Program-made: the position numbers and the translations under genes
Notes under the pieces: model-generated
What the model was told of the DNA's origin: nothing
What the model saw: only the letters and a program-made list of their open reading frames with translations
Databases searched by the model: none
In this document: positions 36,545-46,029 of the stretch, piece by piece
How positions within the stretch are numbered: position 1 is the first letter of the stretch
How the letters are laid out: every line of letters starts with the position of its first letter
Source of the DNA: Rhodococcus sp. P1Y
Lineage (GTDB): Bacteria > Actinomycetota > Actinomycetes > Mycobacteriales > Mycobacteriaceae
Length of the DNA: 64,000 nucleotides
Assembly (NCBI RefSeq): GCF_003641205.1
Contig: NZ_CP032762.1
Location: forward strand, 5,476,001-5,540,000
Reading direction: 5' to 3'

Positions 36545-36745
36545 CTAGCGGAAGTGGGGGGTGCGCCGATCGTGCGTACCGCCCACCAGACCCATCGCCG
36601 AGGCCACGGCCACCACGCAGATGCATCCCGCGATGACGGCCAACGTGCCGTAACCGAAGATCGCGGCGACGACGAACGCGGCAAGCGCGAGTACGCCGAG
36701 CACTCCGAGCGCGGACCGGGCTGAGTTACCAGACGAAGCCTTCAT
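36545..36745 (-). CDS. Small two-helix membrane protein
   Basis: 66 residues with two hydrophobic segments (GVLGVLALAAFVVAAIFGYG and VIAGCICVVAVASAMGLVGG) and a basic C-terminus HDRRTPHFR. GGAAAGGAC lies upstream of ATG 36745, supporting translation. No family recognised. It converges on the PPK2 gene with six bases between stops. Confidence 0.6.
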   Translation of the reverse strand: MKASSGNSARSALGVLGVLALAAFVVAAIFGYGTLAVIAGCICVVAVASAMGLVGGTHDRRTPHFR

Positions 36746-36861
36746 GAAAACGTCCTTTCCTTGCGGAGAACATCTTCCGACCTGGTTTCGACGTTACGCC
36801 CACAACCGCGCGCGTTGTGCACTACTTGCCGGTAGCCACAACGCGCGCGAGGGGAGATAGC

Positions 36862-37902
36862 TCAGAAGGTTCCGGCGTCGATGACGAAGCGGTAGCGCAC
36901 GTCGCTCTTCAACACGCGCTCGTACGCTTCGTTGATCTGATCGGCTGCGATCGTTTCGATCTCGGCGCCGATGTGGTGCTCGGCGCAGAAGTTCAGCATC
37001 TCTTGGGTCTGCGCGATGCCGCCGACCATGGAGCCCGCGAGGCTACGACGGTTGGCCGCGAGGGAGAATCCGCGCACCTTGATCGGCTCGGACGGAAGGC
37101 CCAGGATCACGAGCGAGCCGTTGATCGCGAGCAAGGACATGTGCCTGTCCATGTCGATCTCGGCGGAGACGGTGTTGATGATCAGATCGAAGTTGCCGCG
37201 CAGCTTCTTGAACGTCTCCTTGTCGGAGGTGGCGAAGTAGTGGTCTGCGCCGAGACGCTTGCCGTCCTCTTCCTTGCTCAAAGTCTGGCTCAGGACGGTG
37301 ACCTCCGCGCCGAGAGCGTGCGCGATCTTGACGCCGACGTGGCCCAGTCCGCCCATACCGATGATGGCGACCTTCTTGCCGGGGCCCGCGCCCCAGTGCT
37401 TGAGCGGCGAGTACAGCGTGATGCCCGCGCACAGCAGCGGTGCGGCAACATCGAGCTCGATGCCCTCGGGGATCGACAGCACGAAGCCCTCGGTGACGAC
37501 GACCTGCGTCGAGTACCCACCCTGGGTGAACGAGCCGTCGGCCTGCTTGGAGTTGTACGTCTGGGTGACGCCCTTGAAGCAGTACTGCTCCTCGCCTGCG
37601 AGGCAGGCTTCGCACTCACCGCAGGAGTCGACGAAACAGCCGACGCCGACGCGGTCACCGACCTTGTGCTTGCTGACGTCGGAGCCGACCTCGGCCACGA
37701 TGCCTGCGATCTCGTGCCCGGGGACGACTGGGTAGTTGGTGCCGCCCCACTCGTTCCGCGCGGTGTGAATGTCGGAATGGCAGATGCCGGCGAACTTGAC
37801 CTCGATGAGGACGTCCTTCGGACCGAGCTCCCTGCGCTCGATCGTGACCTTCTCGAGGGGTGCGTCGGCAGAGGGCGCTGAGTATGCAGTAGCTGAAGTC
37901 AT
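36862..37902 (-). CDS. Zinc-dependent NAD(P) alcohol dehydrogenase (CAD/YahK-like)
   Basis: 346-residue medium-chain dehydrogenase. Catalytic zinc ligands in GICHSDIH and PGHEIAG, four structural-zinc cysteines in [15 protein letters not shown], and the Rossmann motif [11 protein letters not shown]. This is the cinnamyl alcohol dehydrogenase-like subgroup (YahK/AdhC), usually NADP-dependent and acting on aldehydes. ATG 37902 ([11 protein letters not shown]) is where conserved sequence begins, with AT-rich CAATATAG immediately upstream. Probably monocistronic. Confidence 0.92.
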   Translation of the reverse strand: MTSATAYSAPSADAPLEKVTIERRELGPKDVLIEVKFAGICHSDIHTARNEWGGTNYPVVPGHEIAGIVAEVGSDVSKHKVGDRVGVGCFVDSCGECEACLAGEEQYCFKGVTQTYNSKQADGSFTQGGYSTQVVVTEGFVLSIPEGIELDVAAPLLCAGITLYSPLKHWGAGPGKKVAIIGMGGLGHVGVKIAHALGAEVTVLSQTLSKEEDGKRLGADHYFATSDKETFKKLRGNFDLIINTVSAEIDMDRHMSLLAINGSLVILGLPSEPIKVRGFSLAANRRSLAGSMVGGIAQTQEMLNFCAEHHIGAEIETIAADQINEAYERVLKSDVRYRFVIDAGTF

Positions 37903-38042
37903 AACTATATTGCTACCTACGCATCGGTAACTCTGCAATGCGGACATCGCCGCCAGCTGGGTATTCCCAGCTGAGAAGAGTGATTCGCAACAATTGTGAG
38001 CGTTGCGAATCACCTCACGCCGTCCGGCTGCCCTAGTAGCGC

Positions 38043-38318
38043 CTAGCTGTTGCGCGCTATGTTGTAGCCCAACCAACCCACGTACGCCCCGAGTCCGATC
38101 AGCCCCACTGTGCGGGTTTTCGGGTACGCGATGGCAGCGCCGACCGCGAGCTCGGTCGCGCCGTTCCGATTGATCCAATCACGCGTGTCCTTCGGGAAGG
38201 GAAGCTTGGTGATTCCTTCGAAAGCCTCAGGGACGACGAAGTGCGCAGCGCCTGTCGCTGCCAAACCGAGTCCGAGAACCTTGGGAACCAACCCACCCGA
38301 CTTCTTCGACTTGCCCAC
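38043..38318 (-). CDS. Small DoxX-like membrane protein
   Basis: 91 residues: [40 protein letters not shown] and [20 protein letters not shown]. The spacing of hydrophobic stretches and the [14 protein letters not shown] loop resemble short DoxX/DUF4267-like proteins. Function unknown. It reads away from the family A palindrome at 38.4 kb. Confidence 0.7.
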   Translation of the reverse strand: MGKSKKSGGLVPKVLGLGLAATGAAHFVVPEAFEGITKLPFPKDTRDWINRNGATELAVGAAIAYPKTRTVGLIGLGAYVGWLGYNIARNS

Positions 38319-38396
38319 AGCTGTATCCCCTGTTCCGCTCTTCGGCGCTCATTTCTCGCACCGCTGTGACCAAGCTACGCCAGGCGCTTCGCGAAC

Positions 38397-38435
38397 GTGA
38401 ACGAAACTACATACGTGTCATGTATTTTCGTTCAC
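38397..38435. repeat. Intergenic palindromic repeat, family A, copy 2
   Basis: Arms GTGAACGAAACTACAT (38397-38412) and ATGTATTTTCGTTCAC (38420-38435), one mismatch, 7-base loop. GGCGCTTCGC (38383-38392) precedes it as in copy 1 at 27.6 kb. It lies just past the fadB2 stop, where it could act as terminator. Confidence 0.83.
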
Positions 38436-38451
38436 ATAGCGGCGCGCGCAT

Positions 38452-39354
38452 TCAGATCGCGGTATTCCCACTCACGTTGCGGCGGAGGCGTTTTCCATTC
38501 TCGTAACGATAGAACCCGGACCCGGTCTTCTTGCCCACCAGACCGGCTTCGACCATGCGCAGCAGAAGCGGCGGCGCCGAGAACAGAGGTTCCCTGAACT
38601 CGGAGTACATCGAGTCGGCGATGGACTTGACGGTGTCGAGCCCCACGAGGTCGGCGAGCGCCAACGGCCCCATCGGATGTGCAAGTCCGAGGACGGTCGC
38701 TTTGTCGACGTCTTCCTTTGTGGCGAAGCCTGATTCGACCATGCGAATAGCCGAGAGGATGTACGGGACGAGGAGCGCGTTCACGACGAACCCGGATCGG
38801 TCCGCAGAACGCACCACCTGCTTGCCGAGTGTTTCGCTCGCGAACACCTGCGCCCGCTCGGCGACGGTATCGCTCGTCCGGGGTGTGGTGACCAGCTCCA
38901 CGAGTGGGAGCACGGGCACCGGATTGAAGAAGTGCAGCCCGACGACCCGGTCGGGCGCGCGCGTCGCGGTGCTCAACTTCGTTATCGGGATCGACGACGT
39001 GTTGGACGCGAGTACCGCGTCGGGGTCCGTCACGACCGCGTCGAGTCGAGCGAAGATGTCCGCCTTGACCTTCTCGTCCTCCAACACCGACTCGACGACG
39101 AGGTGGCGATCGGCGAAGTCGCCGAGGTCGGAGGTGAACCGCAGACGGCACGTGGCCTGCTCGCGCTCGCGTTCGGTGATTTTGCCGCTGCTGACCCCAC
39201 GGTCCAGCGATCGCAGTATGCGTGTGCGCCCTGCGGCCGCGAGCTCGCGAGTTCTCTCGTGCACCAGTACGTCGACATGCGCGCGAGCGCACACCTCCGC
39301 GATCCCTGCGCCCATCTGACCTGCGCCGACGATGCCGACTCGCTCGACCGTCAA
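38452..39354 (-). CDS. fadB2: 3-hydroxybutyryl-CoA dehydrogenase
   Basis: NAD(P)-dependent oxidation of 3-hydroxybutyryl-CoA or the reverse reduction. About 300 residues. Rossmann start VGIVGAGQMGAGIAEVCARA, catalytic motif VGLHFFNPVPVLPLVELV with His, and LGLAHPMGPLALADLVGLDT in the C-terminal dimer domain. TTG 39354 is chosen because GAGGAG lies six bases upstream and LTVERVGIVG begins the conserved fold. Adjacent to aceA as in Rv0467-Rv0468, but separated from it by a terminator-like hairpin. Confidence 0.92.
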   Translation of the reverse strand: MTVERVGIVGAGQMGAGIAEVCARAHVDVLVHERTRELAAAGRTRILRSLDRGVSSGKITEREREQATCRLRFTSDLGDFADRHLVVESVLEDEKVKADIFARLDAVVTDPDAVLASNTSSIPITKLSTATRAPDRVVGLHFFNPVPVLPLVELVTTPRTSDTVAERAQVFASETLGKQVVRSADRSGFVVNALLVPYILSAIRMVESGFATKEDVDKATVLGLAHPMGPLALADLVGLDTVKSIADSMYSEFREPLFSAPPLLLRMVEAGLVGKKTGSGFYRYENGKRLRRNVSGNTAI

Positions 39355-39448
39355 GACAAACTCCTCATCGAATGCAGTGCGCAACAGCAGCTTCAAGGCG
39401 AGCTGGGGGTAACTCTGCTCGGGCACAGGCCGAAAGTGCCCGAATGCA

Positions 39449-39488
39449 AGTCAGGCGGCCCGCAACGAAGGTCGCGGACCGCCTGACT
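39449..39488. terminator. Hairpin downstream of aceA
   Basis: AGTCAGGCGGCCCGC (39449-39463) and GCGGACCGCCTGACT (39474-39488) pair with one mismatch around a 10-base loop. It lies 27 bases past the aceA stop and before the fadB2 start, so aceA is likely monocistronic. Confidence 0.75.
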
Positions 39489-39514
39489 AAATGCGCCCGA
39501 GTGAGGCGGAACTT

Positions 39515-40804
39515 CTAGTGGAACTGACCCTCTTCGGTCGAGCCCTTGAGTGCTGCAGTCGACGTGTTGGGGTCGACGGTGGTGGCGATGGTGTCGAAGT
39601 AGCCTGCACCGACCTCACGCTGGTGCTTGACGGCGGTGAAGCCGCGCTCGGAGGCAGCCTTGAACTCGCGCTCCTGCAGGTCGACGAACGCAGTCATGCC
39701 TTCGCGGGCGTAGCCGTGAGCCAAGTCGAACATGCCGTAGTTGAGCGAGTGGAAGCCCGCGAGGGTGATGAACTGGAACTTGAAGCCCATCGCGCCGAGC
39801 TCCTTCTGGAACTTCGCGATGGTCGCGTCGTCCAGGTGTGCCTTCCAGTTGAACGAAGGCGAGCAGTTGTAGGCGAGCAGCTGGTCCGGGAATTCGCTGC
39901 GAACCGACTCGGAGAACTTCTTCGCGACCTCGAGGTCGGGAACTCCGGTCTCCATCCAGATGAGGTCCGCGTACGGTGCGTATGCCTTGGCGCGGGCGAT
40001 GCAGGGCTCGATGCCGTTCTTCACGCCGAAGAAGCCTTCTGCGGTACGGGTTCCGTCGAGGAACTCCACGTCGCGCTCGTCCACATCGGACGTGATGAGG
40101 GTTGCAGCCTCGGCGTCGGTGCGGGCGATGATGACCGACGGCACGTCGGCGACGTCGGACGCGAGGCGTGCCGAGGTCAGGGTGCGGATGTGCTGCTGGG
40201 TCGGGATGAGAACCTTGCCGCCGAGGTGGCCACACTTCTTCTCCGAGGCGAGCTGATCCTCCCAGTGAACGCCTGCGGCGCCTGCGGCGATCATGGCCTT
40301 CTGCAGCTCGTATGCGTTGAGCGCGCCACCGAAGCCGGCTTCGGCGTCGGCGACGACGGGTGCAAGCCAGTTGCTGACGGAGGTGTCACCCTCGACCTTG
40401 GCGATCTCGTCGGCGCGCAGCAGTGCGTTGTTGATGCGGCGAACGACGGTCGGCACCGAGTTGGCCGGGTAGAGGCTCTGGTCCGGGTAGGTGTGTCCGG
40501 AAAGGTTCGCGTCGCCTGCAACCTGCCAACCGGAGAGGTAGATGGCGCGCAGTCCGGCGCGGACCTGCTGTACTGCCTGGTTGCCGGTGAGGGCACCGAG
40601 GGAGTTGATGTAGTCCTCGTTGTTCACGAGATCCCACAGAATTTCCGAGCCGCGACGCGCGAGGGTTGCCTCTTCGACGACGGTGCCCTGGAGCTTGGAA
40701 ACCTGCTCGGCCGTGAAATTACGGGTGACGCCGTTCCAGCGAGGGTTGGTGTCCCAATCCTTCTGGATCTCTTCGGTGGTCTTCGGTGTGCCGGTGGTCG
40801 ACAT
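39515..40804 (-). CDS. aceA: Isocitrate lyase
   Basis: Glyoxylate-shunt enzyme cleaving isocitrate to succinate and glyoxylate, needed for growth on acetate and fatty acids. 429 residues with the catalytic KKCGH (189-193, Cys191), [20 protein letters not shown] and the C-terminal lid FNWKAHL. Length matches the mycobacterial Icl1 class. A 516-base upstream region with a perfect CRP/GlxR-type palindrome and the nearby ramB gene suggest carbon-source control. Confidence 0.97.
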   Translation of the reverse strand: MSTTGTPKTTEEIQKDWDTNPRWNGVTRNFTAEQVSKLQGTVVEEATLARRGSEILWDLVNNEDYINSLGALTGNQAVQQVRAGLRAIYLSGWQVAGDANLSGHTYPDQSLYPANSVPTVVRRINNALLRADEIAKVEGDTSVSNWLAPVVADAEAGFGGALNAYELQKAMIAAGAAGVHWEDQLASEKKCGHLGGKVLIPTQQHIRTLTSARLASDVADVPSVIIARTDAEAATLITSDVDERDVEFLDGTRTAEGFFGVKNGIEPCIARAKAYAPYADLIWMETGVPDLEVAKKFSESVRSEFPDQLLAYNCSPSFNWKAHLDDATIAKFQKELGAMGFKFQFITLAGFHSLNYGMFDLAHGYAREGMTAFVDLQEREFKAASERGFTAVKHQREVGAGYFDTIATTVDPNTSTAALKGSTEEGQFH

Positions 40805-41320
40805 CGTCAGCTCCAGTTCTTTCTGATCTGAGCGGCCGGCTCGTGGTAATTCTTCACACCATTGCCAGGCCCTGCGGGTGTTCTACTGGTGTTTCGTTAA
40901 GACCATGACACATCGCAAAAGGGCTCGTCTACCTCTTGCCAGTGCCAATCTTGGCTACGTTTTCAGCCTCGCTTGCTAACGTTGCGAAGATTTGCGTTTC
41001 ACAAACCTCGCCGATCGGACGGGCGCGTTACTCGCCAGTAGGAAGAAACCGCAGTTCGTGAACGCAATGCACGCAATTTTAACAGGACGTACGTACGGCT
41101 TTCTTTAATTCGTCTGAATCGAGCCAGAACTTTTCCCGCTTGCGAAAGTCCAGTCTCTATTGTGATGGGAATCACACCTACTGGCGGCGCTTTCGGCTTC
41201 CGGCAACCACACCCGTGCCGCACATCTCCCCCGAATGCAGCGAACCGCCCTTCGGGGGCGAAGTCGTTCGGACTCCGAGGCCACACGAAGGGCGGTAGGC
41301 GACGAGATGTTTCGACGAGC
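40805..41320. promoter_or_regulatory. Long upstream region of aceA
   Basis: 516 bases without a supported gene. It should hold the aceA promoter (minus strand). Seen in it: AT-richer stretches around 40900-41110, a TTTGC/GCAAA-rich patch near 40990-41012 that loosely resembles RamB sites, a CRP/GlxR-type palindrome at 41161-41176, and a stem CCGCCCTTCG/CGAAGGGCGG (about 41247-41294), probably the terminator of the SPW-like gene. Confidence 0.6.
41161..41176. promoter_or_regulatory. CRP/GlxR-type binding site
   Basis: TGTGATGGGAATCACA is a perfect TGTGA-N6-TCACA palindrome, the recognised site type for actinobacterial CRP/GlxR proteins. It lies 357 bases upstream of the aceA start and downstream of the SPW-like gene, so aceA is the only sensible target. 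Confidence 0.65.
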
Positions 41321-41752
41321 CTAGGGCCTTGCTGCGGCCCTGGCCGGCACTGAGGCGGAAGCTGAGGCGGAGGAGGCAACCAACGTGCTCGCGCTCGATC
41401 CACCAGATGCCTTCCTGGCGCTCGCCACGACGCCGAGAACACCGGCAGCGGCGATGATCAGCCCACCGACGAGGGCGAACATGTCTGCGGCCATGAGTCC
41501 GGCAGGGAACACGAGAACGACGGGCGAGAGCGCGAGCATGACGCCCAACGCCACGTGTGCCCAGTGACTGGACCTGGACGCGCTCGACATGGCCCACAAC
41601 GCCGTCCCTGCGGACAGCATCCCGAGGATCAGCAGGGCACCGGAGACACCGGTGTCGCCGCCGACAGGTAGCCAAATGGTCGACGCAACCAGGACGACCC
41701 CGGTGATCAACACGAGCGCATCGCGAACGACTTCACGAACATTGTCTGACAT
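41321..41752 (-). CDS. SPW-repeat-like membrane protein
   Basis: 143 residues with four hydrophobic helices in two similar pairs (ALVLITGVVLVASTIWLPV; ALLILGMLSAGTALWAM; VALGVMLALSPVVLVFPAG; FALVGGLIIAAAGVLGVVA), resembling the SPW/DUF family of small four-helix proteins. The C-terminus is a Ser/Ala-rich tail (SASTLVASSASASASVPA). Function unknown. Divergent from ramB with a 174-base gap. Confidence 0.7.
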   Translation of the reverse strand: MSDNVREVVRDALVLITGVVLVASTIWLPVGGDTGVSGALLILGMLSAGTALWAMSSASRSSHWAHVALGVMLALSPVVLVFPAGLMAADMFALVGGLIIAAAGVLGVVASARKASGGSSASTLVASSASASASVPARAAARP

Positions 41753-41926
41753 GGTGTGCCTCCCTCTTAGTTACCTGTGCGAACAAGCACATGTACCGGT
41801 ATACGCCCATGAGGTCGGTTATGTTCCGCGGAAGGCCGAATTGTGATCCACGAGCCAAATCGTGACGTCTCGTTGCCGCTCGGTGAAGGTTGTTAAGCAA
41901 CTTCTTCGCAGGCGTAGCCTGGCCGT

Positions 41927-43339
41927 ATGTCCAAGACGTTCGTCGGTGTGCGGCTGCGGCAGTTACGCACCGAGCGCAAGATGAGCCAGGTTGCGCTTGC
42001 AGGCCAACTCGAGATCTCGGCGAGCTACCTCAACCAGATCGAGCACGACGTCCGCCCGTTGACCGTGCCCGTGTTGCTCCGCATTTCCGAGGTTTTCGGC
42101 GTCGACACCTCGTTCTTCTCCTCCGAGGACGACACGCGACTGGTCGCCGAGCTCCGCGAGGTCGCGCTCGATCAGGACATGGGCATCGTCGCCGACGCGC
42201 ACGAGATTGCGCAGATGGTGTCCTCGCATCCACAGTTGGCCCGGGCGATGGTCAACATGCACCGGCGCTACCGCAACACGACGGCTCAGCTGGCCGCGGC
42301 CACCGAGGAGCGGTTCAGCGACGGCAGTGGCAGCGGCGCGATCAGCAAGCCGCACGAGGAAGTGCGGGACTACTTCTATCAGCGTCAGAATTATTTGCAC
42401 GAGTTGGACACCGCTGCCGAGGAACTGACGTCCCGCATTCGTTTCCACCGCGCTGACGTCGCAGCCGAGATCGCCAAGCGGTTGCAGAATCTGCACGAGG
42501 TTCACATCGTCAACCGAATCGATCTCGGGGAGAACGTCCTGCATCGTTTCGACCCGGACACGCGGTTGCTCGAGATTTCGCCGCACCTCTCCGGCGGACA
42601 GAAGATGTTCAAGCTCGCGGCCGAGTTGGCGTACCTGGAGTGCGGCGATCTGCTCGACGACATGGTCGCCGAAGGCGGCTTCACCAGCGAAGAATCGAAA
42701 AAGCTCGCGGTCCTCGGTTTCGCCAACTATTTCGCCGCTGCAACAGTCCTTCCATATCATCATTTCCACGATGTGGCGGAGGACTTTCGATACGACATCG
42801 AAAGACTGTCGGCGTTCTTCTCGGTCAGTTACGAGACGATCTGCCACCGGTTGTCCACGCTGCAACGACCGAAGCTTCGTGGTGTTCCATTCTCGTTCGT
42901 CCGCGTCGATCGGGCCGGAAACATGTCGAAGAGGCAGTCCGCGACCGGTTTTCATTTCTCGTCGAGTGGCGGCACCTGCCCTCTGTGGAATGTCTACGAA
43001 ACGTTCGCGTACCCCGGCAAGATCATGACTCAGATCGCCGAGATGCCCGACGGTCGCAGCTACCTTTGGATTGCGCGCACGGTCGAACGACGAGCCGCCC
43101 GCTACGGTCAGCCGAGCAAGCTGTTCGCGATCGGGCTCGGCTGCGAACTCCGACACGCGAGCCGATTGGTGTACGCGGACGGGCTCGATCTGCAGGGGTC
43201 GGCGGTCGCGACACCCATCGGCGCCGGCTGCAGAGTGTGCGAACGCCCGCATTGCCCCCAGCGCGCATTCCCACCACTCGGCAAGGCTCTCGACATCGAC
43301 GAGCACCGCAGTTCCGTCTCTCCGTACCTCGTTCGGTGA
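41927..43339 (+). CDS. ramB: RamB-like transcriptional regulator of acetate metabolism
   Basis: 470 residues. N-terminal XRE helix-turn-helix (VRLRQLRTERKMSQVALAGQ, then LEISASYLNQIE), an IrrE/MetallophosphoHis-like central region (HLSGGQKMFKLAAELAYLEC), and the C-terminal cysteine cluster GAGCRVCERPHCPQRAFPP typical of RamB/ScfR-type proteins. In Corynebacterium and Mycobacterium RamB represses glyoxylate and acetate genes including aceA, here its close neighbour. Start ATG 41927. Confidence 0.92.
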   Translation: MSKTFVGVRLRQLRTERKMSQVALAGQLEISASYLNQIEHDVRPLTVPVLLRISEVFGVDTSFFSSEDDTRLVAELREVALDQDMGIVADAHEIAQMVSSHPQLARAMVNMHRRYRNTTAQLAAATEERFSDGSGSGAISKPHEEVRDYFYQRQNYLHELDTAAEELTSRIRFHRADVAAEIAKRLQNLHEVHIVNRIDLGENVLHRFDPDTRLLEISPHLSGGQKMFKLAAELAYLECGDLLDDMVAEGGFTSEESKKLAVLGFANYFAAATVLPYHHFHDVAEDFRYDIERLSAFFSVSYETICHRLSTLQRPKLRGVPFSFVRVDRAGNMSKRQSATGFHFSSSGGTCPLWNVYETFAYPGKIMTQIAEMPDGRSYLWIARTVERRAARYGQPSKLFAIGLGCELRHASRLVYADGLDLQGSAVATPIGAGCRVCERPHCPQRAFPPLGKALDIDEHRSSVSPYLVR

Positions 43340-43416
43340 GCCGGTAGGTCTGAGCTACGGGGTCGTATGTCTCGTGGTGCAGTACCGCGGAGATCGGCTC
43401 GGCACGACGATCGCGC

Positions 43417-44418
43417 TCAACGTGATTCGAACTCCCGGAGAAATGTCCCTGCATCTGCGAAAGCCCGAGCTCTCCTGGCCAATGTCGGCGGTTCGGCCGG
43501 CTTGCCCTCCCACAACCGATACAGCGTGGACATGGTCAGTACGAGACGTTCGGCGCAATCCCAGGTCGAAAACCGTTCGAATTCCTTCGACTGCATCATG
43601 TTTCGACTCGCAGGTGTCGATTCGACTCCTGCGTCGAAATGCTGGCGTCCCGATTCTTCTACCCAGATCCAGTACTCACGCAACGCGCGGATTTCGGCCG
43701 TTCCGCACAGCGGTCCGTGACCTGGCACGTACGCCTCGGCGTCCAGCGACAGCAGATGGTCCAGTGCACCCAGCCAGTTGCCGAGAGGGCCGTGCCACAG
43801 GATCGGCGTCGAGCCGATGAACAGCAAGTCTCCGGTGAACACGATTCCCGCGTCCGGCACATGTGCGATCAGGTCACCGACGGTGTGCGCCGGACCGAGA
43901 TACCTCAGCTGCACATCTCGGCTCCCCACGGTGATCTTCTCGGTCACGTCGAAGGTGTGATCCGGCAGCCGAGGGGACTTGCCCGGGAACTGGGCACCCC
44001 CGCGCACCCGATTCATATAGCTCCCCATCGCCCCGAGCGGACCCGGGACCCAGCCGATCCGCGATCCCAGCGCGGCGAACGCGTTCACACCCGCCGGAGC
44101 TGTCTCCTCTTTCATCGCGTGCAGTGACGCCGAACTGGTGGTGATGCGAACACCCGACGGCAGCGTGTCGTTGCCCCACCAGTGGTCACCGTCGGAATGA
44201 GTGTTGACGGCTTCGGTGACAGGTGCGTTCGCGGTGAGCCGGGCGGTCTCGTCTGCGATCTCACGTGCACGCGGAACGTCCCACACCGTATCGATCACCA
44301 TCGACACCGAACCTGGGTCGACTACCAGTCCTGTGTTCGCCTGGCCCCACCCTCCCGGCTCCCACAGAGACGCCCACACGCCGTCGCCGATCTGCTTCAT
44401 CGCAGTCCCCGCACTCAT
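43417..44418 (-). CDS. MBL-fold metallo-hydrolase
   Basis: About 333 residues. Metal-binding motif NTHSDGDHWWGN (H-x-D-x-D-H rather than H-x-H-x-D-H), then LRYLGPAHTVGDLIAHVPDA and IVFTGDLLFIGSTP with the bridging Asp, and AYVPGHGPLC with a downstream His. Class B-like hydrolase of unknown substrate. The Asp at the second motif position occurs in some MBL subgroups and may mean altered metal use. ATG 44418 follows TAGCGT by eight bases (leaderless); ATG 44400 is possible. Confidence 0.85.
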   Translation of the reverse strand: MSAGTAMKQIGDGVWASLWEPGGWGQANTGLVVDPGSVSMVIDTVWDVPRAREIADETARLTANAPVTEAVNTHSDGDHWWGNDTLPSGVRITTSSASLHAMKEETAPAGVNAFAALGSRIGWVPGPLGAMGSYMNRVRGGAQFPGKSPRLPDHTFDVTEKITVGSRDVQLRYLGPAHTVGDLIAHVPDAGIVFTGDLLFIGSTPILWHGPLGNWLGALDHLLSLDAEAYVPGHGPLCGTAEIRALREYWIWVEESGRQHFDAGVESTPASRNMMQSKEFERFSTWDCAERLVLTMSTLYRLWEGKPAEPPTLARRARAFADAGTFLREFESR

Positions 44419-44514
44419 GAGCGACGACGCTACCCCACATGACACACCACTTCGTCTGGTTGGTTCGCAACCGAATCGACATCTTGTCAGGTAGCGCGGA
44501 TCACATCGCGGGTG

Positions 44515-44527
44515 CAACATTTGCACA
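44515..44527 (+). promoter_or_regulatory. Candidate RamB-like site upstream of the aldehyde dehydrogenase
   Basis: CAACATTTGCACA agrees with the published Corynebacterium RamB motif (an A-rich half plus TTTGCAAA) at about ten of thirteen positions. It lies 63 bases before the aldehyde dehydrogenase ATG. RamB control of aldehyde dehydrogenase is known in Corynebacterium; here it is inference. Confidence 0.35.
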
Positions 44528-44589
44528 AACGAAACACTTTTCAGGTGCGCCGTGAAGCTTGTCGCGCAGAACAGATGGGAACACACCAC

Positions 44590-46029
44590 ATGGCTGTCCA
44601 GGTCCTGCAGAACTACATCGGTGGGCAGTTCGTGACGCCGTCGGGTAGCGAACTACTCGACGTCGTGAACCCGGTCGACGAGCGCGTCGTCGCCAAATCA
44701 CCGATCTCCGACGCCTCCGACGTCGATGCCGCCATGACCGCAGCTCGAACAGCCTTCACCACCTGGGGCAAGACAACGCCCAGCGAGCGCCAGAAGGTTC
44801 TACTGAAGCTCGCCGACGCCATCGAGGCCGCGAGCGACGAGCTCGTCGACGCACAGAGCCGCAACACCGGCCAGCCCAAGGCCACGATCGCTGCCGAGGA
44901 AATCACCGTCGGTGCAGACCAGGTGCGCTTCTTCGCCGGCGCCGCCCGGATGTTGGAGGGCAAGTCTGCGGGCGAGTACATGGAGGGCTTCACCTCCTAC
45001 GTCCGCCGCGAGCCGCTCGGAGTCGTCGGACAGGTCACGCCGTGGAACTACCCGTTCATGATGGCGATCTGGAAGATCGGGCCGGCGCTGGCCGCAGGAA
45101 ACACCATCGTGCTCAAGCCGAGCGACACCACGCCCGAAAGCACGCTGGTGTTGGCGAAGATCTCCAAAGGCATCATTCCCGACGGCGTCTTCAACGTCGT
45201 GCTGGGCAACGGCGGTACCGGCGCCGCGATCGTCGAACACAAGACACCGGCGCTCGTGTCCATCACCGGTTCGGTTCGGGCGGGTATCGCTGTCGCGGTC
45301 GGCGCAGCCAAGGAACTCAAGCGTGCGCACCTCGAACTCGGCGGAAAGGCACCCGCGGTGGTGTTCGACGACGTCGATCTCGACAAGGCAGCAGACGGTA
45401 TCGGCGACGCCGCGTTCTTCAACGCAGGCCAGGACTGCACCGCGGTCACGCGTGTACTGGTACACGAGTCCGTGCACGACACTTTCGTCGACGCGCTCGT
45501 CAAGAAGGCCAAGTTGGTCAAAGTCGGCCTTCCCGACGATCCGGATACGTTCTACGGGCCGCTGAACAACGTCAATCACTTCAGGCAGGTGACATCTAAG
45601 GTCGAGGGCATCGGACCGCACGCCACCGTCGTGACCGGAGGGAAGCGCATTGGCGACACCGGCTTCTTCTTCGAGCCGACCGTCATCACCGGAGTGAAGC
45701 AGTCCGACCCGATCGTTCAGCAAGAGACGTTCGGTCCCGTCCTCACAGTCCAGAAGTTCTCCGACGAGGCCGAGGCAATCGAATTGGCCAACGACGTCGA
45801 CTTCGGGCTCGCATCGAGCGTCTGGACCTCCGATCATGCACGTAGTCTTCGCCTCTCGGCGGCACTCGATTTCGGATGCGTCTGGGTCAACTGCCACATC
45901 CCCCTCGTCGCCGAAATGCCGCACGGCGGTTTCAAGTACTCGGGTTACGGCAAGGATCTGTCCGCGTACGGCGTCGAGGACTACACCCGCATCAAGCACG
46001 TCATGAGCTCGACCGAGACCATCGCATGA
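44590..46029 (+). CDS. NAD-dependent aldehyde dehydrogenase (aminoaldehyde/phenylacetaldehyde type)
   Basis: 479 residues of the ALDH superfamily. It oxidises the aldehyde released by the amine oxidase encoded next. PWNYPFMMAIWKIGPALAAG (cofactor region), catalytic Glu in HLELGGKAPAVV, nucleophile Cys in FFNAGQDCTAVTRV and EMPHGGFKYSGYGKDLS near the C-terminus, a pattern seen in gamma-aminobutyraldehyde dehydrogenases. The stop overlaps the amine oxidase start (ATGA), so a two-gene operon is certain in layout; the exact amine is not. Confidence 0.9.
   Translation: MAVQVLQNYIGGQFVTPSGSELLDVVNPVDERVVAKSPISDASDVDAAMTAARTAFTTWGKTTPSERQKVLLKLADAIEAASDELVDAQSRNTGQPKATIAAEEITVGADQVRFFAGAARMLEGKSAGEYMEGFTSYVRREPLGVVGQVTPWNYPFMMAIWKIGPALAAGNTIVLKPSDTTPESTLVLAKISKGIIPDGVFNVVLGNGGTGAAIVEHKTPALVSITGSVRAGIAVAVGAAKELKRAHLELGGKAPAVVFDDVDLDKAADGIGDAAFFNAGQDCTAVTRVLVHESVHDTFVDALVKKAKLVKVGLPDDPDTFYGPLNNVNHFRQVTSKVEGIGPHATVVTGGKRIGDTGFFFEPTVITGVKQSDPIVQQETFGPVLTVQKFSDEAEAIELANDVDFGLASSVWTSDHARSLRLSAALDFGCVWVNCHIPLVAEMPHGGFKYSGYGKDLSAYGVEDYTRIKHVMSSTETIA

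Noticed and set aside
36850..36870. GGGGAGATAGCTCAGAAGG, resembling the start of a tRNA D-arm
   Set aside because: It overlaps the end of the alcohol dehydrogenase gene and no acceptor stem, anticodon stem or T-loop can be folded downstream.
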